Shown one piece after another: positions 18,503 to 27,986 of a DNA stretch of 64,000 bases. Source of the stretch: Pukyongia sp. (GTDB lineage Bacteria; Bacteroidota; Bacteroidia; Flavobacteriales; Flavobacteriaceae); the NCBI GenBank assembly GCA_030148705.1, contig JASBSY010000023.1, positions 62,001 through 126,000 of the forward strand. The letters are read 5' to 3'. Below the pieces are notes generated by a model. It had not been told where the DNA came from. It saw only the letters and a list, made by a program, of their open reading frames with translations, and ran no database searches. A program made the position numbers and the translations under genes. How positions within the stretch are numbered: the first letter of the stretch is position 1; each line of letters begins with the position of its first letter.

Positions 18503-21322
18503 TTGTTAAGGTTGAAATACTTCATAGTTACGATTTTACTGGCAGTTGCCGGCTTTCAATGTTTAGCACAGGACGAGATTAATATTGAGGTTGTACTGGA
18601 TGCTTCTGAAAAAACCATTGCGAATAACCAGGAAGTACTGTTCAGGAACCATTCCTCCGAAACCTTGAACGAGATCTACTTTAACGATTGGGCAAACAGC
18701 TTTTCTTCTAAAACTTCACCCCTGGCCGAAAGATTTGCCGAAAATTACAACAGTTCCTTTCATTTCGAAAAAGAGGAAGACAGGGGTAAGACAACCATCT
18801 TAGGTGTTCAGAACGACAAAGGAGACCCACTAACCTGGAGCCGGGGCGACGAGGTTGATATACTGAAGGTGGTCTTAGACAGGCCCCTTCCCCCCGGTGA
18901 ATCTTACAGATTAAAACTAAACTATACCATAAAATTACCGAACGATAAATTCACCCGTTTTGGAATAAATGATATGGGGGACATTGCCCTTCGGTACTGG
19001 TTCCTGTCCCCCGCGGTATACAATGAAGGCTGGAAAGTCTACAGCAATAAAAATACGGAAGACCTCTACGCACTGCCGTCAACTTTCGATGTGACCTTCG
19101 TTATTCCTACAGTTTATCATCTCACCAGCAGTCTGGATATTGCTTCCGAAGAATTTCAAAAAGACAAAAAAGTAATCCGGGTGGTAGGGAACAACAGAAT
19201 GAACCCTAATATCTTCCTGCAAAAGAGAAATTCGTTTGAATCCATTGTCACAGATAAGTTCGAGGTGGTTACAAATATTCAGGATGGTAAGGTGAATGCC
19301 CCGTTTCGGGCCCTAGCAGTAGACCGTGTTGTACATTTTATCGATGAGAAGTTAGGGCCTTATCCCTTCCAAAAAATGATGGTCACCGAGCAGGATTACC
19401 GCAACAATCCCGTTTATGGCTTAAACCAACTGCCCAATTTCATCAGTCCGTTCCCCGATGGATTTGAGTATGACATTGAGATTCTGAAAACCGCAACGGC
19501 CGAGTACCTGGACAATACACTCTTTTTACACCCCCGTAAAGATCATTGGCTATACGGCGCGATCCAGATCTATCTCATGATGGAATATGTAGATAGGTAT
19601 TACCCTCGCATGAAAATTATAGGAAAGCTTAGCGATTGGTGGGTTATTCGCTGGTCGCACGCATCCGATCTGGAATTTAATGATCAATACCCTTTGCTAT
19701 TTATGAATATGGCGCGGAATAACCTTCACCAATCACTTACCACCCCGAAAGATTCATTGGTGAAATTCAACCTTGAAATAGCCAACGACTATTACGGGGG
19801 AACCGGCCTGAGATACCTGGCCGACTATATAGGTAAAGAGAAACTGGAAGAGGCAATAAAGGAATTTAGTACCTCCGGAAGACTTAAAGCGTCAAGTTCG
19901 GATGATTTTGAGGAAATTCTCAATAAACATACCGAGCGGCCGGTTGATTGGTTTTTTGAAAACTTTGTGGGCAAACGTCGAACCATCGATTTTAAGATCA
20001 AGAGTGTTCAGCGACAGGGCGACTCTTTACAGGTATTGGTAAAGAATTTAAAAGGGAATCCAATGCCCGTCTCCTTGTATGGAATCAACAAAGACAGTAC
20101 TGTCTTTAAAAAATGGTTGCCGCCCATTGACAGCACATTTAGAGTTACGGTTCCGGCGAGGAATGTGGAAAAACTGGTCCTAAACCTCGAGCAAAAGATT
20201 CCCGAATACAACCAACGAAACAACTATAAGACCGTTAGCGGGCTGTTAAACAGACCTGTGCAGTTTAGATTATTCCAGGACGTTGAAGATCCCGATTACA
20301 ATCAATTGTTCTTTATGCCCATCTTCGAATACAATTTATACGACGGGCTGACGCTGGGGATGAAACTTTACAACAAAACGGTGCTTCCCAAGGGAATTCA
20401 TTACAAACTGGAGCCTCAGTTTGGTTTCGGATCCAAGGCATTGGTAGGAAATGGTTCGATAGTATACACACAGTTAAAACAGGACAGCAACCTCTATGCG
20501 ATGCGCTATGGCCTGTCGGGTAGTTATTTCTCATACGACACCGATTTGTTTTACAAACGGATATCTCCTTTCGTTACCCTGGCATTCAGAAATTCCGACC
20601 TTAGAAACAATGAGAAGCAGTACATCAATTTGCGAAACGTTAATGTGTATCGCGACTCGAGCCCTATGAGGCCTAATGACGAGCCAAATTACAGCATTGT
20701 TAATTTTCAGTACGTTTACAGCAATCCGAATCTTATCAATTATTTCAGGGCGGTGGTCGACAACCAGTTTGCCAACAAATTCGGAAAGCTTTCAGCAACC
20801 ATTGAATATCGGAAACTCTTTCTAAACAATCGGCAGTTAAACCTGCGATTCTTCGGCGGATTTTTCCTCTATAACAAAACGGCCGAAACTGACGACTATT
20901 TCAGCTTTGCGCTCGATCGGCCCACAGATTATCTCTTCGATTACAATTACTACGGGAGAAGTGAAGACAGCGGACTTTTCAGTCAACAACTAATCATAGC
21001 CGAGGGCGGGTTTAAATCGCAGCTGGAGCCCGCATTTGCAAATAACTGGATTGCCACGGTTAATGCGAGTACCAATATCTGGAAATGGATCTACGCATAT
21101 GGCGATGCGGGATTGGTTCACAATAAAGCCCGGGGAACCAAAGCAGTCTTCGATACGGGGGTACGACTAAGCCTGGTGGCCGATTATTTCGAATTATACT
21201 TTCCGTTGTACTCCAGCCTGGGCTGGGAACCGGGCTTGGGTGAATACGATCAGCGGATACGGTTTATTGTTACGCTCAGTCCGAAAACTCTCCTTGGGCT
21301 GTTCACAAGGAAATGGTACTAA
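18503..21322 (+). CDS. M1-peptidase-like protein without HEXXH, fused to an outer-membrane beta barrel
   Basis: 939 residues; the start is a TTG (18503, or 18512), chosen because a good signal peptide follows (ends GFQCLAQ). Residues ~25-510 follow the M1 aminopeptidase layout: an N-terminal beta domain, then LGPYPFQKMMVTEQ, and a helical C-domain ending ERPVDWFFENFVGKRR. At the zinc site, where HEXXH is expected, the sequence reads TATAEYLDNTLF, and the downstream Glu block (WLNEG-type) reads WLYGAIQIYLMMEY. No HEXXH occurs anywhere in the protein. From ~600 to the end the sequence alternates as a beta barrel and closes with an aromatic residue (TRKWY). It is probably a non-catalytic surface or outer-membrane protein. 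Confidence 0.78.
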   Translation: MLRLKYFIVTILLAVAGFQCLAQDEINIEVVLDASEKTIANNQEVLFRNHSSETLNEIYFNDWANSFSSKTSPLAERFAENYNSSFHFEKEEDRGKTTILGVQNDKGDPLTWSRGDEVDILKVVLDRPLPPGESYRLKLNYTIKLPNDKFTRFGINDMGDIALRYWFLSPAVYNEGWKVYSNKNTEDLYALPSTFDVTFVIPTVYHLTSSLDIASEEFQKDKKVIRVVGNNRMNPNIFLQKRNSFESIVTDKFEVVTNIQDGKVNAPFRALAVDRVVHFIDEKLGPYPFQKMMVTEQDYRNNPVYGLNQLPNFISPFPDGFEYDIEILKTATAEYLDNTLFLHPRKDHWLYGAIQIYLMMEYVDRYYPRMKIIGKLSDWWVIRWSHASDLEFNDQYPLLFMNMARNNLHQSLTTPKDSLVKFNLEIANDYYGGTGLRYLADYIGKEKLEEAIKEFSTSGRLKASSSDDFEEILNKHTERPVDWFFENFVGKRRTIDFKIKSVQRQGDSLQVLVKNLKGNPMPVSLYGINKDSTVFKKWLPPIDSTFRVTVPARNVEKLVLNLEQKIPEYNQRNNYKTVSGLLNRPVQFRLFQDVEDPDYNQLFFMPIFEYNLYDGLTLGMKLYNKTVLPKGIHYKLEPQFGFGSKALVGNGSIVYTQLKQDSNLYAMRYGLSGSYFSYDTDLFYKRISPFVTLAFRNSDLRNNEKQYINLRNVNVYRDSSPMRPNDEPNYSIVNFQYVYSNPNLINYFRAVVDNQFANKFGKLSATIEYRKLFLNNRQLNLRFFGGFFLYNKTAETDDYFSFALDRPTDYLFDYNYYGRSEDSGLFSQQLIIAEGGFKSQLEPAFANNWIATVNASTNIWKWIYAYGDAGLVHNKARGTKAVFDTGVRLSLVADYFELYFPLYSSLGWEPGLGEYDQRIRFIVTLSPKTLLGLFTRKWY

Positions 21323-21375
21323 CATATCTCAAAGGCCTACGCTAATACGGACAGCTTTTAGAATTAAATAATTGT

Positions 21376-21591
21376 ATGAAAATAATTAACGATTGGCGGT
21401 TTATCGTTGTGGCCTGTCTTACGCTGGGGCTGGCACCCTTCTTTCCCGAACCCCATATTTGGGGCAAAATTCGATGGGTAATCGGTGGGGCAAACGGAAT
21501 GAAGACTATGGATTGGTTCGATTTAGGGCTGCATTCATTGCCTTTTTTTCTCCTAATAAGACTTATCGTTATAAAATTCATAAAAAAATGA
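21376..21591 (+). CDS. Small conserved membrane protein of unknown function
   Basis: 71 residues from ATG at 21376. Two hydrophobic segments (~8-22 and ~50-68) flank a short loop with PEPHIWGKIRWVIGGANGM. I recall similar short proteins in other Flavobacteriaceae with the same PEPH-WGK core, which supports a real gene, but no function is known to me. It stands alone between the M1-like barrel gene and the E1 dehydrogenase gene. Confidence 0.65.
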   Translation: MKIINDWRFIVVACLTLGLAPFFPEPHIWGKIRWVIGGANGMKTMDWFDLGLHSLPFFLLIRLIVIKFIKK

Positions 21592-21695
21592 TGTGTTTTC
21601 GCGATTTTATTAAGAATAATGTAAATTACCATAAGTGGCAGTAATTGTCCATCTCACCGAGTTTTATTATTTTTGTCAAGCCTAAATTCCTGAAT

Positions 21696-24107
21696 ATGCA
21701 ATCGAACCCCGAAACAAAAAAAAACCTCTCTTTCGAAGACTTCAAATCGGAGGTGCTCAACGATTACAGAATCGCGGTTACAAGCAGGGAATGCAGTTTA
21801 CTGGGAAGGCGGGAAGTATTAACCGGAAAGGCAAAATTCGGGATTTTTGGCGACGGCAAGGAAGTGCCTCAGCTTGCGTGGGCAAAAGCATTTCAGAATG
21901 GGGACTGGCGCTCGGGTTATTATCGGGACCAAACCTTTATGATGGCTATTGGCAAGCTTACGATACAACAGTTTTTCGCGGGTTTATACGCTCATACCGA
22001 TATAGAAGCAGACCCGATGAGTGCGGGGAGACAGATGGGAGGGCACTTCGCTACTCACAGTCTCAATGAAGATGGTAGTTGGAAGAATCTTACCACCCAG
22101 AAGAACAGCAGTGCCGATATCTCTCCTACGGCGGGCCAAATGCCCAGGCTGCTGGGACTGGCACAGGCCTCGAAGATATTCAGGAATGTAAAAGGCATAG
22201 ACACAACTAATTTTTCGATCAACGGGAATGAGGTTGCCTGGGGCACTATAGGGAATGCCAGCACAAGTGAAGGCCTGTTCTGGGAAACGATAAATGCAGC
22301 CGGTGTGCTGCAGGTGCCTATGGTGATGAGTGTTTGGGATGACGAATACGGTATTTCGGTACACGCTAAACATCAAACCACAAAAGAGAATATTTCAGAA
22401 ATATTAAAAGGCTTCCAGCGAACTGAAGACGAAAAGGGCTACGAGATCATGCGCGTGTCGGGCTGGGATTACGGAGCCTTGATCGAGACCTATAAGAAAG
22501 CCGGCGAGATAGCCAGATCCGAGCATGTACCGGTGCTAATTCATGTCCAGGAACTCACTCAACCTCAGGGACATTCCACCAGTGGTTCGCACGAGCGATA
22601 CAAAAGCCAAGAGCGCCTTCAATGGGAACGGGAATACGATTGTAACCTTAAGATGCGCGAATGGATACTGGTGAATAATATAGCCACTGAAGAAGAACTT
22701 TCCGAAATGGAAGCTTCGATAAAGAAGCAGGTAAGGGATGGTAAGAAAGCGGCATGGCAGGCATTTCTTGCGCCACAGCAGAAAGAACAGCAGGAGGCCG
22801 GTACCCTTATATCTCAATTGGCGGAAAGTTCGCCCAATAAGAACTTCATCGAAAAACTGAATAACGACCTCCTGGCTGAAAAGGAGCCGTTGCGGAGGGA
22901 TATAATTGCCACTGCCCGAAAAGCACTTCGATATGTAGTGGCTGAAGCTACTGCCGAAAAAAGACAGTTACAGGATTGGATAGACAATTATTTTGAACTT
23001 ATTCAGCCCAAATACAGTAGTCATCTCTATTCGGAAGCGGAAAACAAAGCAACTTCAATTAAGGAAGTCAAACCACAATACGATACTGATTCTGAAGAGG
23101 TGGACGGACGTGTGGTACTCCGGGATAATTTCGACCAGATCTTCAGCAATTACCCCCAGGCAATGGTATTTGGAGAAGACAGTGGTACAATCGGGGATGT
23201 GAATCAGGGACTTGAAGGCTTACAGGAAAAACACGGGGAATTAAGAGTCGCCGATGCCGGAATTCGGGAAGCCACCATCCTGGGACAGGGAATTGGCCTT
23301 GCTATGCGGGGACTGCGTCCTATTGCAGAGATTCAATATCTGGATTATATACTGTATTGTTTGCAGATAATGAGTGACGACCTTGCGACCATCCGGTACC
23401 GTACCCTTGGCAAACAAAAAGCCCCGTTGATAGTGCGCACCCGAGGTCACCGACTGGAAGGTATATGGCATAGCGGCTCGCAGATGGGTGGATTGATACA
23501 CCTGCTGAGAGGAATGTATTTCCTTGTCCCGCGAAACATGACAAAGGCGGCAGGCTTTTATAATACACTTTTGGAAAGCGATGAACCCGCCGTTGTGGTA
23601 GAATGCCTGAACGGTTACAGGCTTAAAGAAAAGATGCCAAAAAACCTGGCGGATATTAGAACGCCCATTGGTCGCGTTGAAACCATTAAAGAAGGAAGCG
23701 ATATTACCCTTGTTTCTTACGGAAGTACCCTAAGAATCGTTGAAGAAGCTGCTAAAGAACTTCAGCAGGTTGGAATAGATGCCGAAATCATCGATGTACA
23801 ATCGCTGCTGCCACTCGACCTGGAGGAAGATATGGTAAAAAGCGTTCAAAAGACCAATCGATTGATGGTTATCGATGAAGATGTTCCGGGTGGAGCATCT
23901 GCCTATATCCTTCAGAGAATAATAGACGAACAAGGAGGTTACAAATATCTGGACAGTAAGCCCCAGACCCTTTGTGCCAAACCGCACCGACCGGCCTACG
24001 GAACAGATGGCGATTATTTTTCAAAGCCTTCAGCCGAAGATATATTTGAAAAGGTGTACGACCTAATGCACGAAGTTAATCCGGCTGATTTTCCGAAGCT
24101 GCGATAA
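21696..24107 (+). CDS. 2-oxo acid dehydrogenase E1 component, fused alpha and beta subunits
   Basis: 803 residues from ATG at 21696; the frame extends upstream but without conservation-like sequence. The first ~430 residues are the E1-alpha thiamine-diphosphate domain (GNASTSEGLFWE, then VWDDEYGIS). A Gln/Glu-rich linker follows, and from ~470 the E1-beta transketolase domain (FGEDSGTIGDVNQG, ending PAYGTDGDYFSKP). The usual role is decarboxylation of branched-chain 2-oxo acids (or pyruvate) with lipoylated E2. The single-chain fusion is a known Bacteroidota arrangement. The E2 gene is not in the window. Confidence 0.92.
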   Translation: MQSNPETKKNLSFEDFKSEVLNDYRIAVTSRECSLLGRREVLTGKAKFGIFGDGKEVPQLAWAKAFQNGDWRSGYYRDQTFMMAIGKLTIQQFFAGLYAHTDIEADPMSAGRQMGGHFATHSLNEDGSWKNLTTQKNSSADISPTAGQMPRLLGLAQASKIFRNVKGIDTTNFSINGNEVAWGTIGNASTSEGLFWETINAAGVLQVPMVMSVWDDEYGISVHAKHQTTKENISEILKGFQRTEDEKGYEIMRVSGWDYGALIETYKKAGEIARSEHVPVLIHVQELTQPQGHSTSGSHERYKSQERLQWEREYDCNLKMREWILVNNIATEEELSEMEASIKKQVRDGKKAAWQAFLAPQQKEQQEAGTLISQLAESSPNKNFIEKLNNDLLAEKEPLRRDIIATARKALRYVVAEATAEKRQLQDWIDNYFELIQPKYSSHLYSEAENKATSIKEVKPQYDTDSEEVDGRVVLRDNFDQIFSNYPQAMVFGEDSGTIGDVNQGLEGLQEKHGELRVADAGIREATILGQGIGLAMRGLRPIAEIQYLDYILYCLQIMSDDLATIRYRTLGKQKAPLIVRTRGHRLEGIWHSGSQMGGLIHLLRGMYFLVPRNMTKAAGFYNTLLESDEPAVVVECLNGYRLKEKMPKNLADIRTPIGRVETIKEGSDITLVSYGSTLRIVEEAAKELQQVGIDAEIIDVQSLLPLDLEEDMVKSVQKTNRLMVIDEDVPGGASAYILQRIIDEQGGYKYLDSKPQTLCAKPHRPAYGTDGDYFSKPSAEDIFEKVYDLMHEVNPADFPKLR

Positions 24108-24189
24108 TAATTTCAGAAAAATCCTTCAAAAAATTTCATTTATTCAGAAATAATCTGATATTTGACTAACAAACAAACAACTACAAGTT

Positions 24190-24228
24190 ATGCTATCCAG
24201 CATTTTAAATAATAATACCCTGCCGTAG
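24190..24228 (+). CDS. Candidate leader peptide of the asnB attenuator (M-L-S-S-I-L-N-N-N-T-L-P)
   Basis: A 12-codon reading frame ATG...TAG. Codons 7-9 are three consecutive AAT (Asn) codons at 24208-24216. The stop lies 23 bases before an intrinsic terminator, and the next gene is asparagine synthetase. This is the classic geometry of ribosome-mediated attenuation: abundant charged tRNA-Asn lets the ribosome finish and the terminator form, while shortage stalls it at the Asn codons. The placement before asnB makes chance unlikely. There is no strong ribosome-binding site, which is normal in this phylum. No expression evidence exists here. Confidence 0.7.
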   Translation: MLSSILNNNTLP

Positions 24229-24251
24229 CAAAAACTTGTCGCGATATACAG

Positions 24252-24282
24252 CCCGTCAGGTTTTAATCTGACGGGTTTTTTT
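24252..24282 (+). terminator. Intrinsic terminator/attenuator before asnB
   Basis: Arms CCCGTCAG (24252-24259) and CTGACGGG (24268-24275) pair perfectly around an 8-base loop and are followed by seven T (24276-24282). It could simply end E1 transcription, but the Asn-rich leader peptide just upstream and asnB just downstream suggest conditional termination. A competing pairing, CCTGCCG (24219-24225) with CGTCAGG (24254-24260), six of seven pairs, would block the left arm. Confidence 0.85.
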
Positions 24283-24300
24283 ATGACCAAACAAACTAAC

Positions 24301-24322
24301 AATTCAGCCGGATTGCTGAATT
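24301..24322 (+). promoter_or_regulatory. Perfect inverted repeat in the asnB untranslated leader
   Basis: AATTCAGC (24301-24308) and GCTGAATT (24315-24322) form an eight-base-pair stem with a six-base loop, between the terminator and the asnB ATG. It may be an extra RNA structure of the leader or an operator; the role is unknown. Confidence 0.4.
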
Positions 24323-24345
24323 CAACTAACTAAACCACCCATGAT

Positions 24346-26019
24346 ATGTGCGGAATCGTATGTGCCTTCGACCTAAAGCAGTCCTCAGAGAGCCTGCGAC
24401 CCCAACTCTTAACCATGGCAAAGTGCATCAGGCACCGAGGCCCTGACTGGAGTGGAATTTTCGATAATGAAAAGGCCATCCTGGCCCACGAAAGGCTGGC
24501 TATTGTGGATCCAACCTCCGGGAAACAACCCCTTTATTCAGAAGATAAAAAGATAATCCTGGCTGCCAACGGCGAAATATACAATCATCGGGAATTGAAA
24601 AGACAATTCGAAGGCAATTACAATTTTCAAACGCAGTCTGATTGCGAAGTTATCCTTGCACTTTACAGGAAGAAAGGCGCCGGCTTCCTCGACGATCTCA
24701 ACGGAATTTTTGGCTTTGCACTATACGATAGTGAACTGGACACCTATTTAATTGCTCGCGACCATATGGGCATAATCCCATTGTACATAGGGTGGGATCA
24801 AAATGGAACCTTTTACGTGGCTTCCGAACTTAAAGCCCTGGAAGGAGTTTGTACTAAAATTGAGCTCTTTCCTCCCGGTCATTATCTTCACAGTGCGGAC
24901 GGTGAATTGAAACGATGGTATAAGCGAGACTGGATGGAATACGAAAATGTAAAAGACAACACCTCCTCTATCGAAGAATTGCGAGCCGCCCTGGATGCTG
25001 CTGTGCACCGTCAGCTGATGAGTGATGTACCGTATGGTGTATTGTTGTCAGGAGGTCTCGATTCATCCATTACTTCCGCCCTGGCTAAAAAATATGCCGA
25101 CAAGCGGATAGAAACCGACGATACTGCTGCTGCATGGTGGCCCCGGCTTCATTCTTTTGCCACAGGTCTGGAAGGCTCACCCGATCTCAAAGCAGCAAGG
25201 TTAGTTGCCGAACACCTGGGTACTGTGCACCATGAAGTGAAATTTACAATCCAGGAAGGCATCGATGCAATACGAGATGTGATCTATCATCTGGAAACTT
25301 ACGATATTACCACCATACGTGCTTCCACACCCATGTACCTAATGGCTCGGGCCATCAAGGCTATGGGAATTAAGATGGTGCTGAGTGGCGAAGGAAGTGA
25401 TGAGATATTTGGAGGATACCTGTATTTTCACAAGGCGCCCAATGCTGAAGAATTTCACAAAGAAACTGTGCGTAAGCTCGACAAACTGCACCAGTACGAC
25501 TGCCTCAGGGCAAACAAATCCTTAGCCGCCTGGGGTATTGAAGGCCGTGTACCGTTTCTCGACAAGGAGTATATGGATGTGGCTATGCGACTGAACCCTG
25601 CCGATAAGATGATTGACAAGGACAGGATGGAAAAATGGATACTGCGCAAAGCCTTCGAGGATATGATCCCGGAGCAGGTGGCGTGGCGACAAAAGGAACA
25701 ATTCAGTGATGGGGTTGGCTACAGCTGGATAGACAGCTTAAAAGAACTCGTCAATGAAGAAGTTACGGATGAACAAATTAAAAATGCCAGGTATCGTTTT
25801 CCCATTCAAACTCCAACTACAAAAGAAGAATTCTATTACCGCAGTATCTTTGAAACGCATTTTCCAAGCGATACGGCTGCCCTGAGCGTGCCTTCGGTTC
25901 CCTCGGTAGCTTGCAGCAGTCCGGTTGCCCTGGAATGGGATGAAAGTTTTAAGAATATGAACGATCCATCCGGCCGGGCGGTGAAGACGGTACATTCGGA
26001 TGCGTATTCAGACAAATAA
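24346..26019 (+). CDS. asnB: Asparagine synthetase (glutamine-hydrolysing)
   Basis: 557 residues starting MCGIVCAFD, so Cys2 becomes the N-terminal nucleophile of the glutaminase domain (~2-190). The synthetase domain has the ATP-pyrophosphatase loop LLSGGLDSSITSALA near residue 228 and the GEGSDEIFGGY block near 348. It makes asparagine from aspartate, glutamine and ATP. The length matches E. coli AsnB-type enzymes. Its leader carries an Asn-codon leader peptide and a terminator, suggesting regulation by tRNA-Asn charging. The SRAP gene converges on it. Confidence 0.97.
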   Translation: MCGIVCAFDLKQSSESLRPQLLTMAKCIRHRGPDWSGIFDNEKAILAHERLAIVDPTSGKQPLYSEDKKIILAANGEIYNHRELKRQFEGNYNFQTQSDCEVILALYRKKGAGFLDDLNGIFGFALYDSELDTYLIARDHMGIIPLYIGWDQNGTFYVASELKALEGVCTKIELFPPGHYLHSADGELKRWYKRDWMEYENVKDNTSSIEELRAALDAAVHRQLMSDVPYGVLLSGGLDSSITSALAKKYADKRIETDDTAAAWWPRLHSFATGLEGSPDLKAARLVAEHLGTVHHEVKFTIQEGIDAIRDVIYHLETYDITTIRASTPMYLMARAIKAMGIKMVLSGEGSDEIFGGYLYFHKAPNAEEFHKETVRKLDKLHQYDCLRANKSLAAWGIEGRVPFLDKEYMDVAMRLNPADKMIDKDRMEKWILRKAFEDMIPEQVAWRQKEQFSDGVGYSWIDSLKELVNEEVTDEQIKNARYRFPIQTPTTKEEFYYRSIFETHFPSDTAALSVPSVPSVACSSPVALEWDESFKNMNDPSGRAVKTVHSDAYSDK

Positions 26020-26044
26020 TGGTTATACTAAGCCTTTATACAGA

Positions 26045-26821
26045 TTAGTCTGTGGGAGAAACTTGCAATTCGGGATAGGTTACTTCCTCGCACACTTCTT
26101 TTATATTTCCCACATACGAAGCTCCTCTCAGCCTGTTTACCGGAAAGGCTTCCAGTTCATCATCGGGATAGGCTGTTATAAGTTCCTGAATCGCCTTTAC
26201 ATCCAACTCCTCCTCCACCGGCTTTAACCACTGCTCTTCGATTACCTGAGGCAGAATGAGCGGCATACGCGGACTCTTTAATTTCGGATTGTTATGAATC
26301 TTGCCCATTAATCTGTTAGCTTCAGTTGTAACTATGCTAAAACTGTTGATGATCTCTCCGGTTGACTCGTCCACCCATTCCGACCAAAGTCCTGCCAGGC
26401 AAAGCGGATGGTTTTGTTTCTGAAAAATATAAAACGGGTAGGTCTTTCCTTTGTAATGATGATGTTCATAGAATCCATCCACATAGACCAGACAGCGATG
26501 GTGCCTGGCCGAATTCCGGAAAGACGGTTTTTCGAATATGGTTTCTCCCCGAGCATTCAGTGTATTGTTCCAGTATTTTTTTAGTTGTTCCCTGTCCTTT
26601 ACCCAATGAGGCACAAGACCCCATATTGCGAGTTCCGGCAGATCGGGGGACCGATCGGGGTAAATAAAGATTTTAGGATGCTGAAAGCCGGAAACGTGGT
26701 AAAGCGGCAGGTCGGAGAGTGGAGCTAATTTTTCCATTATCTCACGGACTGCCTGTTCATCGCCCTTTCGCCGGGCGCGATTCAACTGAGATTCTAAACT
26801 GGCCTTAATATCGTAGCACAT
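26045..26821 (-). CDS. SOS response-associated peptidase (SRAP/HMCES/YedK family)
   Basis: 258 residues. It begins MCYDIKAS, so Cys2 is exposed after Met removal and can form the covalent link to abasic sites in single-stranded DNA. Other family marks are NARGETIFEKPSFR, the CLVYVDGFYEHH block and SPRMPLILP. Members shield abasic sites during replication. It lies convergent to asnB and upstream of a separate TerC gene on the same strand. Confidence 0.93.
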   Translation of the reverse strand: MCYDIKASLESQLNRARRKGDEQAVREIMEKLAPLSDLPLYHVSGFQHPKIFIYPDRSPDLPELAIWGLVPHWVKDREQLKKYWNNTLNARGETIFEKPSFRNSARHHRCLVYVDGFYEHHHYKGKTYPFYIFQKQNHPLCLAGLWSEWVDESTGEIINSFSIVTTEANRLMGKIHNNPKLKSPRMPLILPQVIEEQWLKPVEEELDVKAIQELITAYPDDELEAFPVNRLRGASYVGNIKEVCEEVTYPELQVSPTD

Positions 26822-26910
26822 AATCTAATTTCTCCATTTTCACGATTCCTAAAATTACTAAAGGTGTGGCTTTTGAAATAATTTTCAGGCTAAAATGTCA
26901 CTGATTATGC

Positions 26911-27855
26911 CTAGGAAGTAGGCTCATTCGACGCGCGCAGGGAAATCAAGATTCCTATCGACAAGGACAAGCCTATAAACATCAGCGAGAACCATTCCGG
27001 TATATCGACATACCCTGTAGTCATTAACTTGAGCGAGACAAAGATCAGAATGGCAAAAACACTGAATTTCAAGTATTTGAATTTCTGAAGCATATTTGCC
27101 AGGAAGAAATACAATGAACGAAGTCCCATTATGGCAAAAATGTTCGAGCTGTAAACAATAAATGGATCTGTGGTAACTGCAAGTATGGCCGGAATACTGT
27201 CCAGTGCGAACAGCAGGTCGGTTAATTCGATAGCTACCAAAGCCCCGAATAATGCAGTAAAAACTCGTTTTCCATTTACTCTGGTGGTGAATTTCCCACC
27301 GTCAATTACCGAACTGAATCTAAGATATTTCATAATACCCTTTGGTTCTGTATTGGCATTAGGCTCTACTTCCTTCTTTAACATCTTAAAGGCAGTAAAC
27401 AAAAGAAACAGACCGAAAATTATACTCATTCCATGGATCTTGTTTATAAGTACCAATCCGAGACCGATAAGCAATGCCCTAAAAATAATGGCCCCAAGGA
27501 TCCCCAAAAACAACAACCGGTGCTGATACTGTGCCGGAACCTTAAATGACGTGAATATGATGGCTATAACAAAGAGGTTGTCTACACTAAGTGAAAGCTC
27601 GATAAGGTAGCCGGTAATATATTTTACTACGGCATCTCCAGCTGACAGATTATTGATATTATCTACTGCATTATTGCTGAAGGCCCAGTAAATGACACCT
27701 GCAAACAGAAATGCGTTAACCACAAAGAAAAGGGTTTCATAGAAAGCTTTTCGTACAGAAACGGGACGATTCTTCTTATGAAGTACAAAAAAATCTATGA
27801 ACAAGAGTAACAGGACGTATCCTATAAAACCAATCCAGGGTAAGGGGTAAGACAT
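26911..27855 (-). CDS. TerC-family integral membrane protein
   Basis: 314 residues with about eight or nine hydrophobic helices. Typical TerC blocks are visible: ELSLSVDNLFVIAIIF early and ELTDLLFALDSIPAILAVT in the second half, both with membrane-embedded Asp. The family (TerC/Alx) is linked to manganese or other metal export and to loading of exported metalloproteins. It is transcribed away from the small secreted gene region with about 130 bases of non-coding DNA upstream in which I see no other feature. Confidence 0.92.
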   Translation of the reverse strand: MSYPLPWIGFIGYVLLLLFIDFFVLHKKNRPVSVRKAFYETLFFVVNAFLFAGVIYWAFSNNAVDNINNLSAGDAVVKYITGYLIELSLSVDNLFVIAIIFTSFKVPAQYQHRLLFLGILGAIIFRALLIGLGLVLINKIHGMSIIFGLFLLFTAFKMLKKEVEPNANTEPKGIMKYLRFSSVIDGGKFTTRVNGKRVFTALFGALVAIELTDLLFALDSIPAILAVTTDPFIVYSSNIFAIMGLRSLYFFLANMLQKFKYLKFSVFAILIFVSLKLMTTGYVDIPEWFSLMFIGLSLSIGILISLRASNEPTS

Positions 27856-27986
27856 GTATTAATTAGTCAAGATTATGCTCGAAACAACATCCAAATTTAG
27901 CGGAAAAATTGGTCGGCCACTAAGGTTTAGCACGAATTTAAGAATCTTTCTCGATTCCTTTATAAACTAGGGATGCTGAGATAGAC

